64,000 nt of DNA, taken from Muribaculum sp. (GTDB lineage: Bacteria > Bacteroidota > Bacteroidia > Bacteroidales > Muribaculaceae). The translations under genes were made by a program, and so were the position numbers. The stretch covers positions 559,836-623,835 of the forward strand of contig JAMPAV010000001.1 in NCBI GenBank assembly GCA_023667055.1, written 5' to 3'. The notes below the pieces were generated by a model that searched no databases, had not been told where the DNA came from, and saw nothing but the letters and a program-made list of their open reading frames with translations. Positions 35,231 through 45,622 of the stretch are shown one piece after another. The first letter of the stretch is position 1, and each line of letters opens with the position of its first letter.

Positions 35231-36772
35231 ATGGATTCCAACAACGCTCGAATTGCCAAAAATACCGGACTCCTTTATTTCCGGATGATATTTATCACCT
35301 TGATAAATTTCTATGCCGTGCGTGTCACACTTGATGCACTCGGAGAAGTTGATTATGGTGTGTTTAATGTCGTCTCCAGTGTGGTGGCATCCTTGTCTCT
35401 GCTGTCGGGAGCCATGACATCTGCATCGCAGAGGTTTTTGTCGTTTCATCTCGGCCGAAACGACTATCACAATTATAGTCATACGTTTACCCTTCTGTTG
35501 TTGGCATTTATTGTTATTTCTCTGATATTGATTCTTATAGGGGAATCCATGGGGTATTTCTTCGTGGAGAAATGGCTTGACATTCCGAAAGATAGAGTTG
35601 GGTCTGCATATTGGGTGTATCAGGCGTCGTTGGTTGCCTTCCTGTTTAGCTTTGTCACCATTCCCTACACTTCATCGATTATTGCAAATGAAAGGATGGA
35701 TGCCTTTGCCGTGTTCAGTCTCGTGGAAGGTGTCCTTAAATTGGGCATAGCCTTATGGCTGAGTGTATATGGAGGAGACCGGCTTGAGCTCTATGGAAGT
35801 CTGACGGCTCTTAGCAGTATTGTGGTATTTTTTATGTCAATGCAATATTGCCATGCCAAGTTCAAATATTGTAAATATATTTGGGTCTGGAATAAGGATA
35901 TCTTCAGACAATTGTCGGCATATACAGGGTGGAATCTTTTCGGTTCGATTTCTGGCATTCTGTCCAATCAGGGACAGGCTGTGCTTCTCAACATTTATTT
36001 CGGTCCGATAGTTAACACTGCCAAAGCGATTGCAGACAGGATTCAGCATGTAATTCAGGGATTCTCCATAAATTTGTATATGGCGGTCAGTCCGCAGATT
36101 ATAAAATCCTATGCTGCAGAAGATCATCAGCGGGCGCATAGCCTTGTGCTCAAGACCTCAAAACTCGCATTCTTGCTGATTTTTATAATGTCATTTCCCT
36201 TGATGTGTACCATTGAGGGTGTGCTGGATCTTTGGCTGGGTTCAGGGAAAGTTACGGCGACCATGATTGGATTTTCAAAGCTGATGCTTCTTTATTGCAT
36301 GGTCATCACACTCGAGCAGCCTGTCACTCGAATCGTTCAGGCTTCAGGCGAAATAAAACGGTATCAATTGTCGGTAGGGGTTATTACATTGATGTATATT
36401 CCTGTTGCGCTTTTGGTTTTGCTCTCTGGCGGAAGTGCTTTGACCACGATGATTGTGCAGATTGCTATTCTTATTGTGGCTCAGGTAGTAAGGGTAGTGG
36501 TGGCTCATCGTCAGGTGGGAATAGACTATGGGAAATATCTGTCGGTGGCAATATATCCGATAATTAAAGTTATGTTGGTTTCACTGCCCGTATATTTGGT
36601 ACTGAACATTCAGCTTGAGAATTATAATTGGTCTTTGGTCTTGCTTCGTCTTGTTGTGTCGGGGCTGATGGGGGCATTCGTTGCATTATTTGTCGGAATG
36701 ACCGGCGATGAGCGAAAACTGATTGCTGATATGGTCAGAAAAGTGGCGCGAAGAGGCAAATCTACATCTTAG
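35231..36772 (+). CDS. Wzx-like polysaccharide flippase
   Basis: 513 residues, about 12-14 membrane segments, start NNARIAKNTGLLYFRMIFIT then INFYAVRVTLDALGEVDYGV, typical of the oligosaccharide flippases of Bacteroidales capsule/O-antigen loci. It would move the undecaprenyl-linked repeat unit to the periplasmic face of the inner membrane. Charged loops FLGRNDYHNYSH and QASGEIKRYQLS separate segments. It sits between the acetyltransferase and the Wzy candidate, so the cluster fits a Wzx/Wzy-type assembly pathway. Distinct in sequence from the lone flippase at 13694-15202. Confidence 0.85.
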   Translation: MDSNNARIAKNTGLLYFRMIFITLINFYAVRVTLDALGEVDYGVFNVVSSVVASLSLLSGAMTSASQRFLSFHLGRNDYHNYSHTFTLLLLAFIVISLILILIGESMGYFFVEKWLDIPKDRVGSAYWVYQASLVAFLFSFVTIPYTSSIIANERMDAFAVFSLVEGVLKLGIALWLSVYGGDRLELYGSLTALSSIVVFFMSMQYCHAKFKYCKYIWVWNKDIFRQLSAYTGWNLFGSISGILSNQGQAVLLNIYFGPIVNTAKAIADRIQHVIQGFSINLYMAVSPQIIKSYAAEDHQRAHSLVLKTSKLAFLLIFIMSFPLMCTIEGVLDLWLGSGKVTATMIGFSKLMLLYCMVITLEQPVTRIVQASGEIKRYQLSVGVITLMYIPVALLVLLSGGSALTTMIVQIAILIVAQVVRVVVAHRQVGIDYGKYLSVAIYPIIKVMLVSLPVYLVLNIQLENYNWSLVLLRLVVSGLMGAFVALFVGMTGDERKLIADMVRKVARRGKSTS

Positions 36773-36840
36773 GCATCAATATGTGGCAGGTATCACAATA
36801 ATCACCAACGTTAAACGTTAAAAATAAGAGAAAAACTTAT

Positions 36841-37998
36841 ATGTGGACGTTTTTTAAGATTATCAATTTTATCTGGCTGTTGTCTTCCACACGAATGTGG
36901 GCAACTACATATCTACCCATATTGCCATTGATGATGGTGATAAATGTGCTTATGATTTTGTGCCTAAGTATGTTGCCGATTAAGATAGAATTTACCAAAA
37001 AGAAAGGTTGGGTATTTCTTGTTTTCGTGTTGATAGCTGTGTGGAATACATGGTGTGCGGGTTACAAGATAAGCATATTCACATTGCTTGGCTATTTCCC
37101 GGCGATAATATTGATAATGCTTCCGGTGTCCTACCTGAAAGATTTGCTTAATTTCACCACAAAATGGTATGCTATACTTTTGATACCGGGACTTTTGCTT
37201 TACTGGGTAATTCTTTTTGTGGACCTTCCATCTTTCGGACAGTTTATACATCCTGTGTATAAGCCATTTGACAATTATATTTTTTACATAAAAAATACAT
37301 TTGACCATGGCACTATCGCCAGGTTTAATGCCTTTTTCCTTGAACCTGGGCATCAGGCTCTGCTGAGTACTTTTATGCTTATTGCCAATAGATTCAGGAT
37401 AAAGGAGTGTAAATGGTCGATCATATTGCTTCTGAGCGTAATTTTTTCTTTCTCTCTGGCAGGCTATTTGTTGCTTTTCTTGGGATTTGTATTGCTTAAG
37501 ATAAATTCCATCGGAAAGGCAATTGCTGTAGCTACTGTCACGGCGTTGCTTATCATTGGCGGCCGTACGTATCTTGGAGAAGACAACTCGTTAAATGTGT
37601 TGATTCTGGAACGATTGGAGAAGGATGATAGTCAAGGTATCAAAGGTAACAACAGATTTGCAGGAGATACTGATTTCGTGTTCGAGCGATCTCTGGAAAG
37701 TGGCGAAGCATGGTTCGGAATAAGCGATAAGGTCAATATGGACTTGATATTGGGTGCCGGATATAAGATATACGTTATACAATATGGCATTATAGGAGCG
37801 CTCCTTGCACTCTTCTTCTACATATCCCTGATTCCGCCAAATCCTGACTACCGATACACATTAGCTTTCCTTATAGTTTTGACTACATGCTTCTTGCAAC
37901 GCGCTTATCCAGATTGGTATTCATGGTTATTTCCATATATAACGGGTATATACACTGCAAAGGCAAGTGATAATAATGAATTTGAAACTCCTGAATGA
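36841..37998 (+). CDS. candidate Wzy-type O-antigen/capsule polymerase
   Basis: 385 residues, a polytopic membrane protein with about 9-10 segments (e.g. YLPILPLMMVINVLMILCLS, ILLLSVIFSFSLAGYLLLFL) and one larger loop around residues 250-305 (LEKDDSQGIKGNNRF, ESGEAWFGI). A second loop has ARFNAFFLEPGHQALLSTFM, where the F.EPGH pattern is like that of several O-antigen polymerases. Wzy proteins share little sequence; the call rests on topology, the large loop and position directly after the flippase. The following glycosyltransferase starts one base after its stop. Confidence 0.6.
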   Translation: MWTFFKIINFIWLLSSTRMWATTYLPILPLMMVINVLMILCLSMLPIKIEFTKKKGWVFLVFVLIAVWNTWCAGYKISIFTLLGYFPAIILIMLPVSYLKDLLNFTTKWYAILLIPGLLLYWVILFVDLPSFGQFIHPVYKPFDNYIFYIKNTFDHGTIARFNAFFLEPGHQALLSTFMLIANRFRIKECKWSIILLLSVIFSFSLAGYLLLFLGFVLLKINSIGKAIAVATVTALLIIGGRTYLGEDNSLNVLILERLEKDDSQGIKGNNRFAGDTDFVFERSLESGEAWFGISDKVNMDLILGAGYKIYVIQYGIIGALLALFFYISLIPPNPDYRYTLAFLIVLTTCFLQRAYPDWYSWLFPYITGIYTAKASDNNEFETPE

Positions 37999-37999
37999 T

Positions 38000-39190
38000 A
38001 TGAAGATAATATATATTCTAAGTGGAACATATATTGCGGGAGGTGCCACAAAGTCATTTCTCACAATGCTTCGTGCTGCTGTTGATGCCGGTCATGAAGT
38101 CGCTGTCGTATGCTGCGATGAAAATGGAGTGGCGCAATATCTGAAATCTATCGGAGTGACGACTTTGGTGTTTCCATATAGATTTGCTTCCTTGCCTCCT
38201 GTCAGCGCAACAGCACGGGATGTAGTGCGTTTCATCCCCAGGTTTTTCAGAGACAGAGTGGAAAATTACAAGGCTGCAAAATCGGTGTTGGGGTTTGCTA
38301 AAGTGTTCAAGCCAGACATCATACACGAAAATACATCGGTGACCGGTATAGGTGGGTACGTTGCAAAAAGACTTGACATCCCACACATAATCCACATCAG
38401 GGAATATGCCGACAAGGATTTCAGAATATATCTTCTCAATTATAGAAGACGTCTTCGATACGGGAAGGTATATCCGGTGGCCATAACAAGAGACTTGGCA
38501 TCCTACCGATGCGACAGTCTCGGAATATCCCGGAAAGCCATGGTTATATACAATGGCATAATTGAAGGGTCATCAATTTGTTATAATCCGGAAAAAAGTC
38601 CCTATTTTTTGTATGCCGGTAGAGTGGAACCTACAAAAGGCATAGAGGATCTGATTGATGCGTATATACAATACAGGAAGGAGACAATCGATCCTCGGGA
38701 AAAAATTGGGTTGAAAGTAGCCGGAACGTGCAATAACAAAACGTTTCACGACATGCTGAAAAGAAAACTTTCGGCGGCCGGATATGCGGATGACATCGAA
38801 TGGCTTGGTGAATGCACCGATATGAACAATTTATATTCCAAGGCAGCCGCAACTGTAATACCCTCAAAATTTGAGGGATTCGGTAGAATCGCTCCCGAAG
38901 CAATGGCAAACGGATCATTGTGTGTGATGCGCAATACCGGAGGCCTTAAAGAACAAATGGATAATGGCGTTGATGCTACCGGCGGTGAAATAGCACTCCG
39001 CTTTGACACAATTGAAGAATTGGCACTTCTGCTGAAGAAGATTGCCGAAGATTTTGCAATAAGGGGAGGAAGCGGTTATACTGAGATGATTCAACGTTCA
39101 CAATCGACTGTAAGGAAATTATATACCAAGAAAGTATATTGTGAGAATATTCTGAAATTATACAACGATATATATTGTCAACAAGGATAA
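38000..39190 (+). CDS. glycosyltransferase family 4
   Basis: 396 residues from the ATG at 38000, one base after the previous stop; an open extension to 37967 overlaps the polymerase gene. GT-B fold: N-terminal GTYIAGGATKSFLTML (glycine-rich acceptor loop), HENTSVTGIGGYVAKRL, and C-terminal FLYAGRVEPTKGIEDLIDAY with PSKFEGFGRIAPEAMANGS, the E-x7-E motif that binds the nucleotide-sugar donor (first Glu in EGFGR, second in APEAM). It adds one sugar to the repeat unit in the cytoplasm; donor and linkage unknown. Downstream gene starts overlap its end. Confidence 0.85.
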   Translation: MKIIYILSGTYIAGGATKSFLTMLRAAVDAGHEVAVVCCDENGVAQYLKSIGVTTLVFPYRFASLPPVSATARDVVRFIPRFFRDRVENYKAAKSVLGFAKVFKPDIIHENTSVTGIGGYVAKRLDIPHIIHIREYADKDFRIYLLNYRRRLRYGKVYPVAITRDLASYRCDSLGISRKAMVIYNGIIEGSSICYNPEKSPYFLYAGRVEPTKGIEDLIDAYIQYRKETIDPREKIGLKVAGTCNNKTFHDMLKRKLSAAGYADDIEWLGECTDMNNLYSKAAATVIPSKFEGFGRIAPEAMANGSLCVMRNTGGLKEQMDNGVDATGGEIALRFDTIEELALLLKKIAEDFAIRGGSGYTEMIQRSQSTVRKLYTKKVYCENILKLYNDIYCQQG

Positions 39191-39195
39191 GCGTA

Positions 39196-40290
39196 ATGAC
39201 ACCAAAAGTTATAGCATTTTATCTTCCACAATATCATCCCACACCCGACAATGACAAGTGGTGGGGTCCCGGCTTCACGGAATGGACAAATGTGGCAAAA
39301 GCCAGACCTTTGTTCAAAGGGCATATTCAGCCCAAAATTCCGGCTGACCTGGGTTTTTATGATCTCCGGTTGCCGGAAACCAGAGAGGCTCAGGCTAAAA
39401 TGGCACGAAAGTATGGTATTGACGGATTTTGCTATTACCATTATTGGTTTGGAAACGGCAAGCAGGAGTTAGAGCGTCCTTTTGAGGAGGTTTTGCAAAG
39501 CGGCAAACCGGATTTTCCCTTCATGCTGTGTTGGGCCAACGAAACCTGGTCGGCAAGATTTTGGAACAAAGACGGATCGAAAGAGAATCGCAAGACACTT
39601 GTGGAGCAGACTTATCCATCAGGCGACATAGAGAGGCATCTCGCTTATCTGCTTCCGGCATTCAAAGACGAGAGATACATAAAAATAGATGGCAAGCCTG
39701 TGCTCATGGTGTATAATCCATTTGATCTCCCGAAATTGAAGGAATATTTGGAAAAGTGGCAGACTGAGGCAAAAAAGAACGGACTGAAGGGAATTTTTCT
39801 TATCGGACAGTTGCAGCGTGACATAACTTCAGAGAAGATAGATTTTCTTCTCAACAATGGCTTTGACGCCGTCAATACGAGCCGTTTGTTTGATGTGTGG
39901 TTCAAGGACAGGACTCCGCTTCAGCGAATGAAGAGAATATTCAACCGTATTGTCAGAGATGTGCCTGGGATGATGGATTATTCCAAGTTGACATCCAAAT
40001 TCATACAGGAAGATGAGTCAGACGACCGGGTGTTTCCCACGATGGTGCCCAATTGGGACCACACGCCGCGAAGCGGAGCCACCGGCACAGTGCTCGTCGG
40101 GGCCACCCCCGCTGCGTTCAGAAGACATGCAGAGGAAATAATGAAATGTGCATCAAAGAAGACACATCCCATTGCATTCCTGAAATCATGGAATGAATGG
40201 GGAGAGGGAAATTATATGGAACCGGACCAGGAATACGGACATAAGTATCTTGAGGCCTTCCTTGAGGCAAAAAAATCTGTCGGCCTATGA
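39196..40290 (+). CDS. WbsX-like glycosyltransferase/glycan protein
   Basis: 364 residues from MTPKVIAFYLPQYHPTPDND (ATG 39196); an upstream ATG at 39175 overlaps the previous gene. The sequence KWWGPGFTEWTNVAKARPLF then PADLGFYDLRLPETREAQA, YGIDGFCYYHYWF and FMLCWANETWS is diagnostic of the WbsX family (Glyco_transf WbsX, distantly like GH99 barrels). These appear in O-antigen and capsule clusters; whether they transfer or hydrolyse sugars is not fully settled. The stop overlaps the next start by 4 bases (ATGA). Confidence 0.85.
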   Translation: MTPKVIAFYLPQYHPTPDNDKWWGPGFTEWTNVAKARPLFKGHIQPKIPADLGFYDLRLPETREAQAKMARKYGIDGFCYYHYWFGNGKQELERPFEEVLQSGKPDFPFMLCWANETWSARFWNKDGSKENRKTLVEQTYPSGDIERHLAYLLPAFKDERYIKIDGKPVLMVYNPFDLPKLKEYLEKWQTEAKKNGLKGIFLIGQLQRDITSEKIDFLLNNGFDAVNTSRLFDVWFKDRTPLQRMKRIFNRIVRDVPGMMDYSKLTSKFIQEDESDDRVFPTMVPNWDHTPRSGATGTVLVGATPAAFRRHAEEIMKCASKKTHPIAFLKSWNEWGEGNYMEPDQEYGHKYLEAFLEAKKSVGL

Positions 40291-41393
40291 AGTTTTTACT
40301 CATTTCTAACATGTACCCCTCTGTGGACAATCCCGGGTATGGAATATTCGTAAAAAATGTTGCTGATGGGTTGGCTGAAAATGGCGTCATTGCGATGTTT
40401 AAGGCGGTCATAAAGGGGAGTGGTAAAAGTAGAGGTGATAAAATTCGTAAATATATAAAATTCTTTACAGATATAGTAAAAGGATTCTTTGGCAAATACG
40501 ATTTTATCTACATTCATTTCCCCAATCAGGCTATACCTTTGCTGAAACTTCTTTATAAGTTCAGACAGCCTAAAATTGTGATTAATTTCCATGGGGAGGA
40601 TTTGCTGTATGCCGATTCCGGTCTGCACAAAAAACTTGGACAGGCTACAGAATCATTTTGTAAAAAATATGCTGCAGCCATTGTCGTTCCTTCTCCATAT
40701 TTTGCGAAAATTGTTGCCGACAAACACTTGATTGAATCTGACAAAATAATAGTATCAGCATCTGGAGGCATAAGTAAGGACAAATTTACTCCTAAAGACA
40801 TGAGTCTTATAGGAGAAAATTCAGACAAAAGATTGCATTTGGGATATGTAGGCAGGTTAGACCGGGGTAAAGGAGTCTTGGAATTTCTGGCAGTTGTAAA
40901 AAAACTTTCAGAGAGAGGATTCAATTATCATGCAAGTATCATTGGCTATGGCGAATTTTTGAACCTCACCAAATCATTTATTTCTGAAAATAAACTGGAT
41001 AATCATGTGACGTTGATACCTGGTGTGCCACAGTCGGAATTGGCAGAGCATTATCAGAAATTTGACCTTTTAGTGTTTTTAAGCAGTCGTCCGCAGGAAA
41101 GTCTTGGTCTTACGGGAATCGAATCCATGGCGTGTGGCACTCCGGTGGTAGGTTCTAATGTGGGCGGAATTGCCTCTTATCTGTGCGATGGAGAAAATGG
41201 CTTCATGATTCACGATATTTTCGATGCTGACAATATTGTTGGTGTGATAGAGAAGTATGTCGCAATTTCAAAGAGTGAGAAGTTAGAAATGTATGATTTT
41301 TCTGTGGCTACAGGTGCAAGATATCATTCCGATAAAGTCTGTAAAGAATTGGCATCTGATTTAAAGGAAATATTGTCAAATGGAAAAAACTAA
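40287..41393 (+). CDS. glycosyltransferase family 4
   Basis: 368 residues, start overlapping the WbsX stop by 4 bases. GT-B fold: [20 protein letters not shown] at the N-terminus, INFHGEDLL (acceptor side), [20 protein letters not shown], and [20 protein letters not shown] with the E-x7-E pattern, then [14 protein letters not shown]. It adds a sugar to the polysaccharide repeat unit. The gene is lower in GC and richer in A-ending codons than the rfb genes after it, consistent with a variable-cluster origin. Confidence 0.85.
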   Translation: MKFLLISNMYPSVDNPGYGIFVKNVADGLAENGVIAMFKAVIKGSGKSRGDKIRKYIKFFTDIVKGFFGKYDFIYIHFPNQAIPLLKLLYKFRQPKIVINFHGEDLLYADSGLHKKLGQATESFCKKYAAAIVVPSPYFAKIVADKHLIESDKIIVSASGGISKDKFTPKDMSLIGENSDKRLHLGYVGRLDRGKGVLEFLAVVKKLSERGFNYHASIIGYGEFLNLTKSFISENKLDNHVTLIPGVPQSELAEHYQKFDLLVFLSSRPQESLGLTGIESMACGTPVVGSNVGGIASYLCDGENGFMIHDIFDADNIVGVIEKYVAISKSEKLEMYDFSVATGARYHSDKVCKELASDLKEILSNGKN

Positions 41394-42015
41394 GAGTGTT
41401 AAGACGCTATTGACTATGAAAGCAATCGGGCTTTTCAATCGCTTCCTTGCTTTGTTTGATCCATTGGCGCCGAATTTTGAACTGATTCGTCATAATATCT
41501 ATTCCGACAGGTATTGCCAAAAGTTCAGATGCAAAGGTTGTGGATTCACCCGACCGGTTAGCAAAGTGTTGGGAGAAAAATACTTTAAAATAGGGGATTA
41601 CACACTGTTTGGAAAATACGCTGTGCTGACAGCGTGGGATACCTATCGCGGGGAAATGTTCCATCCCGAGGTAAGCATAGGCGAGTATTGCAACTTTGGG
41701 GATTATCTGCACCTTACATGTATCAACAAGATAACAATAGGCCGAGGGGTATTGACCGGAAAATGGGTCACAATCACCGACAACAGCCATGGCACAAGCA
41801 TGGAGATATCCGAGGGAAAACCTCCCTGCGAAAGGAAACTTTACTCCAAGGGAGAGGTTGTCATCGAGGATAATGTCTGGATTGGAGACAAGGCAACAAT
41901 ATTGCCGGGGGTGACGATAGGACGCAACAGCATAGTCGGTGCAAATTCCGTGGTGACAAAGCCGGTACCCCCCAATTCAGTGGTGGCCGGCAATCCTGCC
42001 AGAGTTATTTCTTAG
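41380..42015 (+). CDS. hexapeptide-repeat acyltransferase (LbetaH)
   Basis: 211 residues; overlaps the previous gene by 14 bases. A second ATG at 41416 would avoid the overlap. The body is a left-handed beta-helix with [58 protein letters not shown] and [11 protein letters not shown]. Similar to maltose/galactoside-type O-acetyltransferases (DNSHG with the catalytic His). Likely O-acetylates a sugar of the surface polysaccharide. A CxGC-like stretch (FRCKGCGF, about 47-54) is unusual for the family. Confidence 0.8.
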   Translation: MEKTKSVKTLLTMKAIGLFNRFLALFDPLAPNFELIRHNIYSDRYCQKFRCKGCGFTRPVSKVLGEKYFKIGDYTLFGKYAVLTAWDTYRGEMFHPEVSIGEYCNFGDYLHLTCINKITIGRGVLTGKWVTITDNSHGTSMEISEGKPPCERKLYSKGEVVIEDNVWIGDKATILPGVTIGRNSIVGANSVVTKPVPPNSVVAGNPARVIS

Positions 42016-42183
42016 AAATTTAGTGATTTAATATTTCACCCGGAGGTTGCAGTGAATTTAACATTAGGGAAATACAATAAAACCTTATGTCAACTCGTTT
42101 TTTTCTTAAAAAGTGTTTAACAGTATGGAGGCTTTTTTCAGAAACGGTTGACTTACCCTGATGCTTCCTTACAATAACCCGAC

Positions 42184-43257
42184 ATGATAAAAGTAGCAAT
42201 CGTGGGCACTCAAGGTGTCCCTGCAAAATATGGAGGTTTTGAAAGCCTCGCCGAGAATCTTTTAGGCAATAATTGTCCCGACGATGTGCAATACACCGTC
42301 TTTTGTTCGAGTATTGACATGCCCGAACGGCTAAAAGAATATAAGGGTGCCCTGCTTAGGTATGTTCCGTTTAAGGCCAACGGAATCCAGTCGGTGCCAT
42401 ACGATATCGTATCAATGTGGAAATGCCTTAGAGGTTATGATGTCATATTGGTGCTTGGCATATCAGGGGGTCTTTTCCTGCCGATTTTTCACATGTTCAA
42501 TAAGAGGAAACTAATCATCAATATTGATGGGCAGGAGTATAAAAGGGAGAAATGGGGCCGCTTTGCAAAGTTCGTCCTTAGGGTTTCGGAAGCATTGGCC
42601 GTGAAATATGCTGATGTCGTGATAGCCGACAATAAGGGCATACAAGACTATGTGAGTGAGGTGTACCACCGTCCATCCACGCTGATTAGCTATGGCGGCG
42701 ATCATGCGAAGCGGGAAATCACAGAAGAGTTTGCGCAGACGGTGCTTGAAAAGTATGGTGTCAAGGAAAATGACTATGCAATCACGGTATGCCGTATCGA
42801 GCCGGAAAACAACAGTGAGATTGTGCTGGATGCCTTTTCCCGTACGGACAAGACGCTTGTCTATATCGGCAACTGGGACCACAGCGATTTCTCAAGGACT
42901 CTCAGAGAGAAGTTCTCAAAATACGGCAACATAAAGATGCTCGATGCAATCTATGACCTTGACGTCCTGTATGCCCTCAGGAGCAAGGCAAGAATATATG
43001 TGCATGGCCACAGTGCCGGAGGCACGAACCCGTCGCTTGTGGAGGCAATGTTTTTTGGCATACCAATAGCATCATACGATGTGGTTTATAATCGGGAGAC
43101 CACTGAGCGCAAAGCGTATTATTTCAAAGATGCCGATGAACTGCTTGATATTGTGAACGCCGAACATCTTTCAGGTTCACAAATGAAAAAGATTGCAGAA
43201 AGAAGATATAAGTGGAGGATCATATCCAGACAGTACTCTGAATTATATCAAAAATAA
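42184..43257 (+). CDS. DUF1972-type glycosyltransferase (rhamnosyltransferase-like)
   Basis: 357 residues. N-terminal DUF1972: VAIVGTQGVPAKYGGFESLA then DVQYTVFCSS and KANGIQSVPYDIVSMWKCL. Middle INIDGQEYKREKWGRFAKFV and IADNKGIQDYV; C-terminal family 1 domain with EPENNSEIVLDAF and HGHSAGGTNPSLVEAMFFGI. Proteins of this layout are often rhamnosyl or related transferases; it lies directly before the dTDP-rhamnose genes, which makes a rhamnosyl role plausible but unproven. 168 bases of spacer precede it, the largest gap within the cluster, without a clear promoter. Confidence 0.8.
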   Translation: MIKVAIVGTQGVPAKYGGFESLAENLLGNNCPDDVQYTVFCSSIDMPERLKEYKGALLRYVPFKANGIQSVPYDIVSMWKCLRGYDVILVLGISGGLFLPIFHMFNKRKLIINIDGQEYKREKWGRFAKFVLRVSEALAVKYADVVIADNKGIQDYVSEVYHRPSTLISYGGDHAKREITEEFAQTVLEKYGVKENDYAITVCRIEPENNSEIVLDAFSRTDKTLVYIGNWDHSDFSRTLREKFSKYGNIKMLDAIYDLDVLYALRSKARIYVHGHSAGGTNPSLVEAMFFGIPIASYDVVYNRETTERKAYYFKDADELLDIVNAEHLSGSQMKKIAERRYKWRIISRQYSELYQK

Positions 43258-43266
43258 ACATAAAAT

Positions 43267-44172
43267 ATGAAAGGAATAGTTCTCGCCGGAGGTTCCGGCA
43301 CAAGATTGTATCCAATCACCAAAGGTGTCAGTAAGCAGATGCTGCCGATTTTCGACAAGCCGATGGTGTATTATCCAATATCCACCCTTATGCTGGCCGG
43401 AATAAGAGACATACTGATAATTTCTACTCCGACCGATCTGCCTGGCTTCAAGCGTCTTCTTGGCGACGGCTCCGACTTCGGCGTAAGGTTTTCATACGCG
43501 GAGCAGCCCTCACCGGATGGATTGGCACAGGCCTTTATCATTGGAAAGGAATTTATCGGCGATGACTCCGCTTGTCTTGTGCTTGGCGACAACATATTCC
43601 ATGGAGCAAACTTCTCACAGGTGTTGAAAGAGGCTGTATCCACAGCGGAAAATGACAACAAGGCCACCGTGTTCGGTTATTGGGTAAATGACCCGGAACG
43701 CTATGGTGTGGCTGAGTTTGACAAAGAAGGCAACTGTCTCTCCATTGAGGAGAAACCCGTGAAGCCTAAATCAAATTATGCAGTGGTGGGCCTTTATTTC
43801 TATCCAAACAAGGTGGTGGATGTGGCGGCAAACATTAAACCGTCGGCTCGTGGCGAGCTGGAAATCACCACTGTCAATCAGGAGTTTCTCAAAGACGGAC
43901 AGCTGAAGGTGCAGACACTTCCAAGAGGGTTTGCTTGGCTCGACACTGGAACTCACGACTCTCTCGCCGAAGCATCCATATATGTGGAGGTATTGGAAAA
44001 ACGCCAGGGCCTGAAAATTGCCTGTCTGGAGGGCATTGCATACCGTCAGGGATGGATATCAAAGGAAAAGATGACTGAGATTGCAAAGCCAATGCTTAAG
44101 AACCAATACGGACAATATCTCATGAAGGTTATCGATGAAGTCGAAAGAACCGGAGACAGCAATATGGATTGA
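43267..44172 (+). CDS. rfbA: glucose-1-phosphate thymidylyltransferase
   Basis: 301 residues, normal RmlA length. It makes dTDP-glucose from glucose-1-phosphate and dTTP. Nucleotide-binding [20 protein letters not shown] (7-26) with [20 protein letters not shown], then [25 protein letters not shown] and the sugar-binding [20 protein letters not shown], and [12 protein letters not shown]. First of four ordered dTDP-L-rhamnose genes; the next follows after 3 bases. Confidence 0.98.
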   Translation: MKGIVLAGGSGTRLYPITKGVSKQMLPIFDKPMVYYPISTLMLAGIRDILIISTPTDLPGFKRLLGDGSDFGVRFSYAEQPSPDGLAQAFIIGKEFIGDDSACLVLGDNIFHGANFSQVLKEAVSTAENDNKATVFGYWVNDPERYGVAEFDKEGNCLSIEEKPVKPKSNYAVVGLYFYPNKVVDVAANIKPSARGELEITTVNQEFLKDGQLKVQTLPRGFAWLDTGTHDSLAEASIYVEVLEKRQGLKIACLEGIAYRQGWISKEKMTEIAKPMLKNQYGQYLMKVIDEVERTGDSNMD

Positions 44173-44175
44173 GAC

Positions 44176-44742
44176 ATGAATGTGATAAAGACTCATATAG
44201 AGGGTCCTTTGGTTATCGAGCCAAAGGTGTTTGAAGATTCACGTGGCTATTTCTTTGAATCATATTCAAAGAGATTGTTTGATGAGAAAGTGGGTGAAAT
44301 CTGTTTCGTGCAAGACAATGAGTCTTGCTCAAGTTATGGTGTCATTCGTGGCCTTCACTTTCAGCGTCCCCCTTTCTGTCAGGCTAAGCTTGTGAGGTGT
44401 GTAAGAGGAAGGGTTTTGGACGTGGCGGTTGACATCCGCAAGGGCTCACCCACCTACGGACAGCACGTAGCTGTGGAACTGTCTGAGGAGAATCATCGCC
44501 AATTCTTTATTCCCCACGGATTCGCGCATGGCTTTTCCGTATTGAGTGATGTGGCCGTTTTTCAATACAAGTGCGACAACTATTATCATCCTGAGGCTGA
44601 TGGCGGTATTTCCATATTGGACTCATCTCTTGGCATTGATTGGAAAATTGACTTGGCAAGTGCCAATCTTTCAGACAAGGATAAGAGACATCCCTTGCTT
44701 TCAGAATTTGATTCCCCTTTCAACTATAACGAATTGATATGA
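44176..44742 (+). CDS. rfbC: dTDP-4-dehydrorhamnose 3,5-epimerase
   Basis: 188 residues. Epimerises dTDP-4-keto-6-deoxy-glucose at C3 and C5. Cupin-type enzyme: EDSRGYFFESYSKRLF, FVQDNESCSSYGVIRGLHFQ with catalytic His, RCVRGRVLDVAVDIRKGSPT, and IPHGFAHGFSVLSD. Its stop overlaps the rfbD start by 4 bases. Confidence 0.97.
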   Translation: MNVIKTHIEGPLVIEPKVFEDSRGYFFESYSKRLFDEKVGEICFVQDNESCSSYGVIRGLHFQRPPFCQAKLVRCVRGRVLDVAVDIRKGSPTYGQHVAVELSEENHRQFFIPHGFAHGFSVLSDVAVFQYKCDNYYHPEADGGISILDSSLGIDWKIDLASANLSDKDKRHPLLSEFDSPFNYNELI

Positions 44743-45602
44743 ACATATTAGTGACCGGAGCCAATGGACAGCTTGGCAACTGTATGCGCAATGCCTCTGC
44801 CGGCAGCAATGACAATTACATATTCACTGATGTGTCGGAACTTGATATCACCAATTGTGAGGCTGTTGCCAAAATGGTAAAGGATAATGACGTGAATGTC
44901 ATTGTCAATTGTGCCGCCTACACAAATGTGGATAAGGCTGAGACTGATGCCGAATTTGCAGAGATACTCAACTCAAGGGCCGTAAGAAATCTTGCTGATG
45001 CCCTTAAAGAGAATGATGGCACTCTTATTCATGTATCCACAGATTATGTATTTGGCGGATCGCTTGGCAATACTCCACGCAATGAGAATGAACCGACCAA
45101 CCCCACCGGGGTGTATGGCTTGACTAAACTTCACGGCGAACAGCAGATTGCGGAGTCGGGTGTGAAATCGCTCATATTCCGTACGGCATGGCTATATTCG
45201 GAATACGGCAAAAACTTCGTAAAGACGATGCTTGCCTTGACCGCCACAAAACCCCAGCTGAAGGTGGTGTTTGACCAAGTGGGAACCCCAACCTATGCAC
45301 AGGATCTTGCAGATGCGATTTTCGATATTATTGAGAATCGCAAGATGGATGGCAACGAGGGTTTATACCATTATTCAAACGAGGGGGTTTGCTCCTGGTA
45401 CGATTTCACCAAGGCTATAGCGGAGATATCGGGGAATATTGAGTGTGAGGTCTTGCCATGTCATAGCGACGAGTTCCCATCCCCTGTAGTCCGGCCGGCC
45501 TATTCCGTGCTTGACAAGACTAAATTCAAATCCACATTCAATCTGAAAGTCCCCTATTGGGTGGATTCCCTCAGAACATGCGTGGCAGGTCTGGCAGAAT
45601 AA
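44739..45602 (+). CDS. rfbD: dTDP-4-dehydrorhamnose reductase
   Basis: 287 residues, short-chain dehydrogenase fold. Completes dTDP-L-rhamnose with NAD(P)H. Rossmann ILVTGANGQLGNCMR (3-17), NCAAYTNVDKAE, STDYVFGG, and the catalytic YGLTKLHGE (Tyr and Lys of YxxxK), then FRTAWLYSEYGKNFV. Four-base overlap with rfbC; rfbB follows after 20 bases. Confidence 0.97.
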   Translation: MNILVTGANGQLGNCMRNASAGSNDNYIFTDVSELDITNCEAVAKMVKDNDVNVIVNCAAYTNVDKAETDAEFAEILNSRAVRNLADALKENDGTLIHVSTDYVFGGSLGNTPRNENEPTNPTGVYGLTKLHGEQQIAESGVKSLIFRTAWLYSEYGKNFVKTMLALTATKPQLKVVFDQVGTPTYAQDLADAIFDIIENRKMDGNEGLYHYSNEGVCSWYDFTKAIAEISGNIECEVLPCHSDEFPSPVVRPAYSVLDKTKFKSTFNLKVPYWVDSLRTCVAGLAE

Positions 45603-45622
45603 TTAATGAAAGAATTTAAATA

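Noticed and set aside
42087-42161. 24-codon ORF between acyltransferase and DUF1972 genes
   Set aside because: Too short and no similarity; AT-rich spacer explains it.
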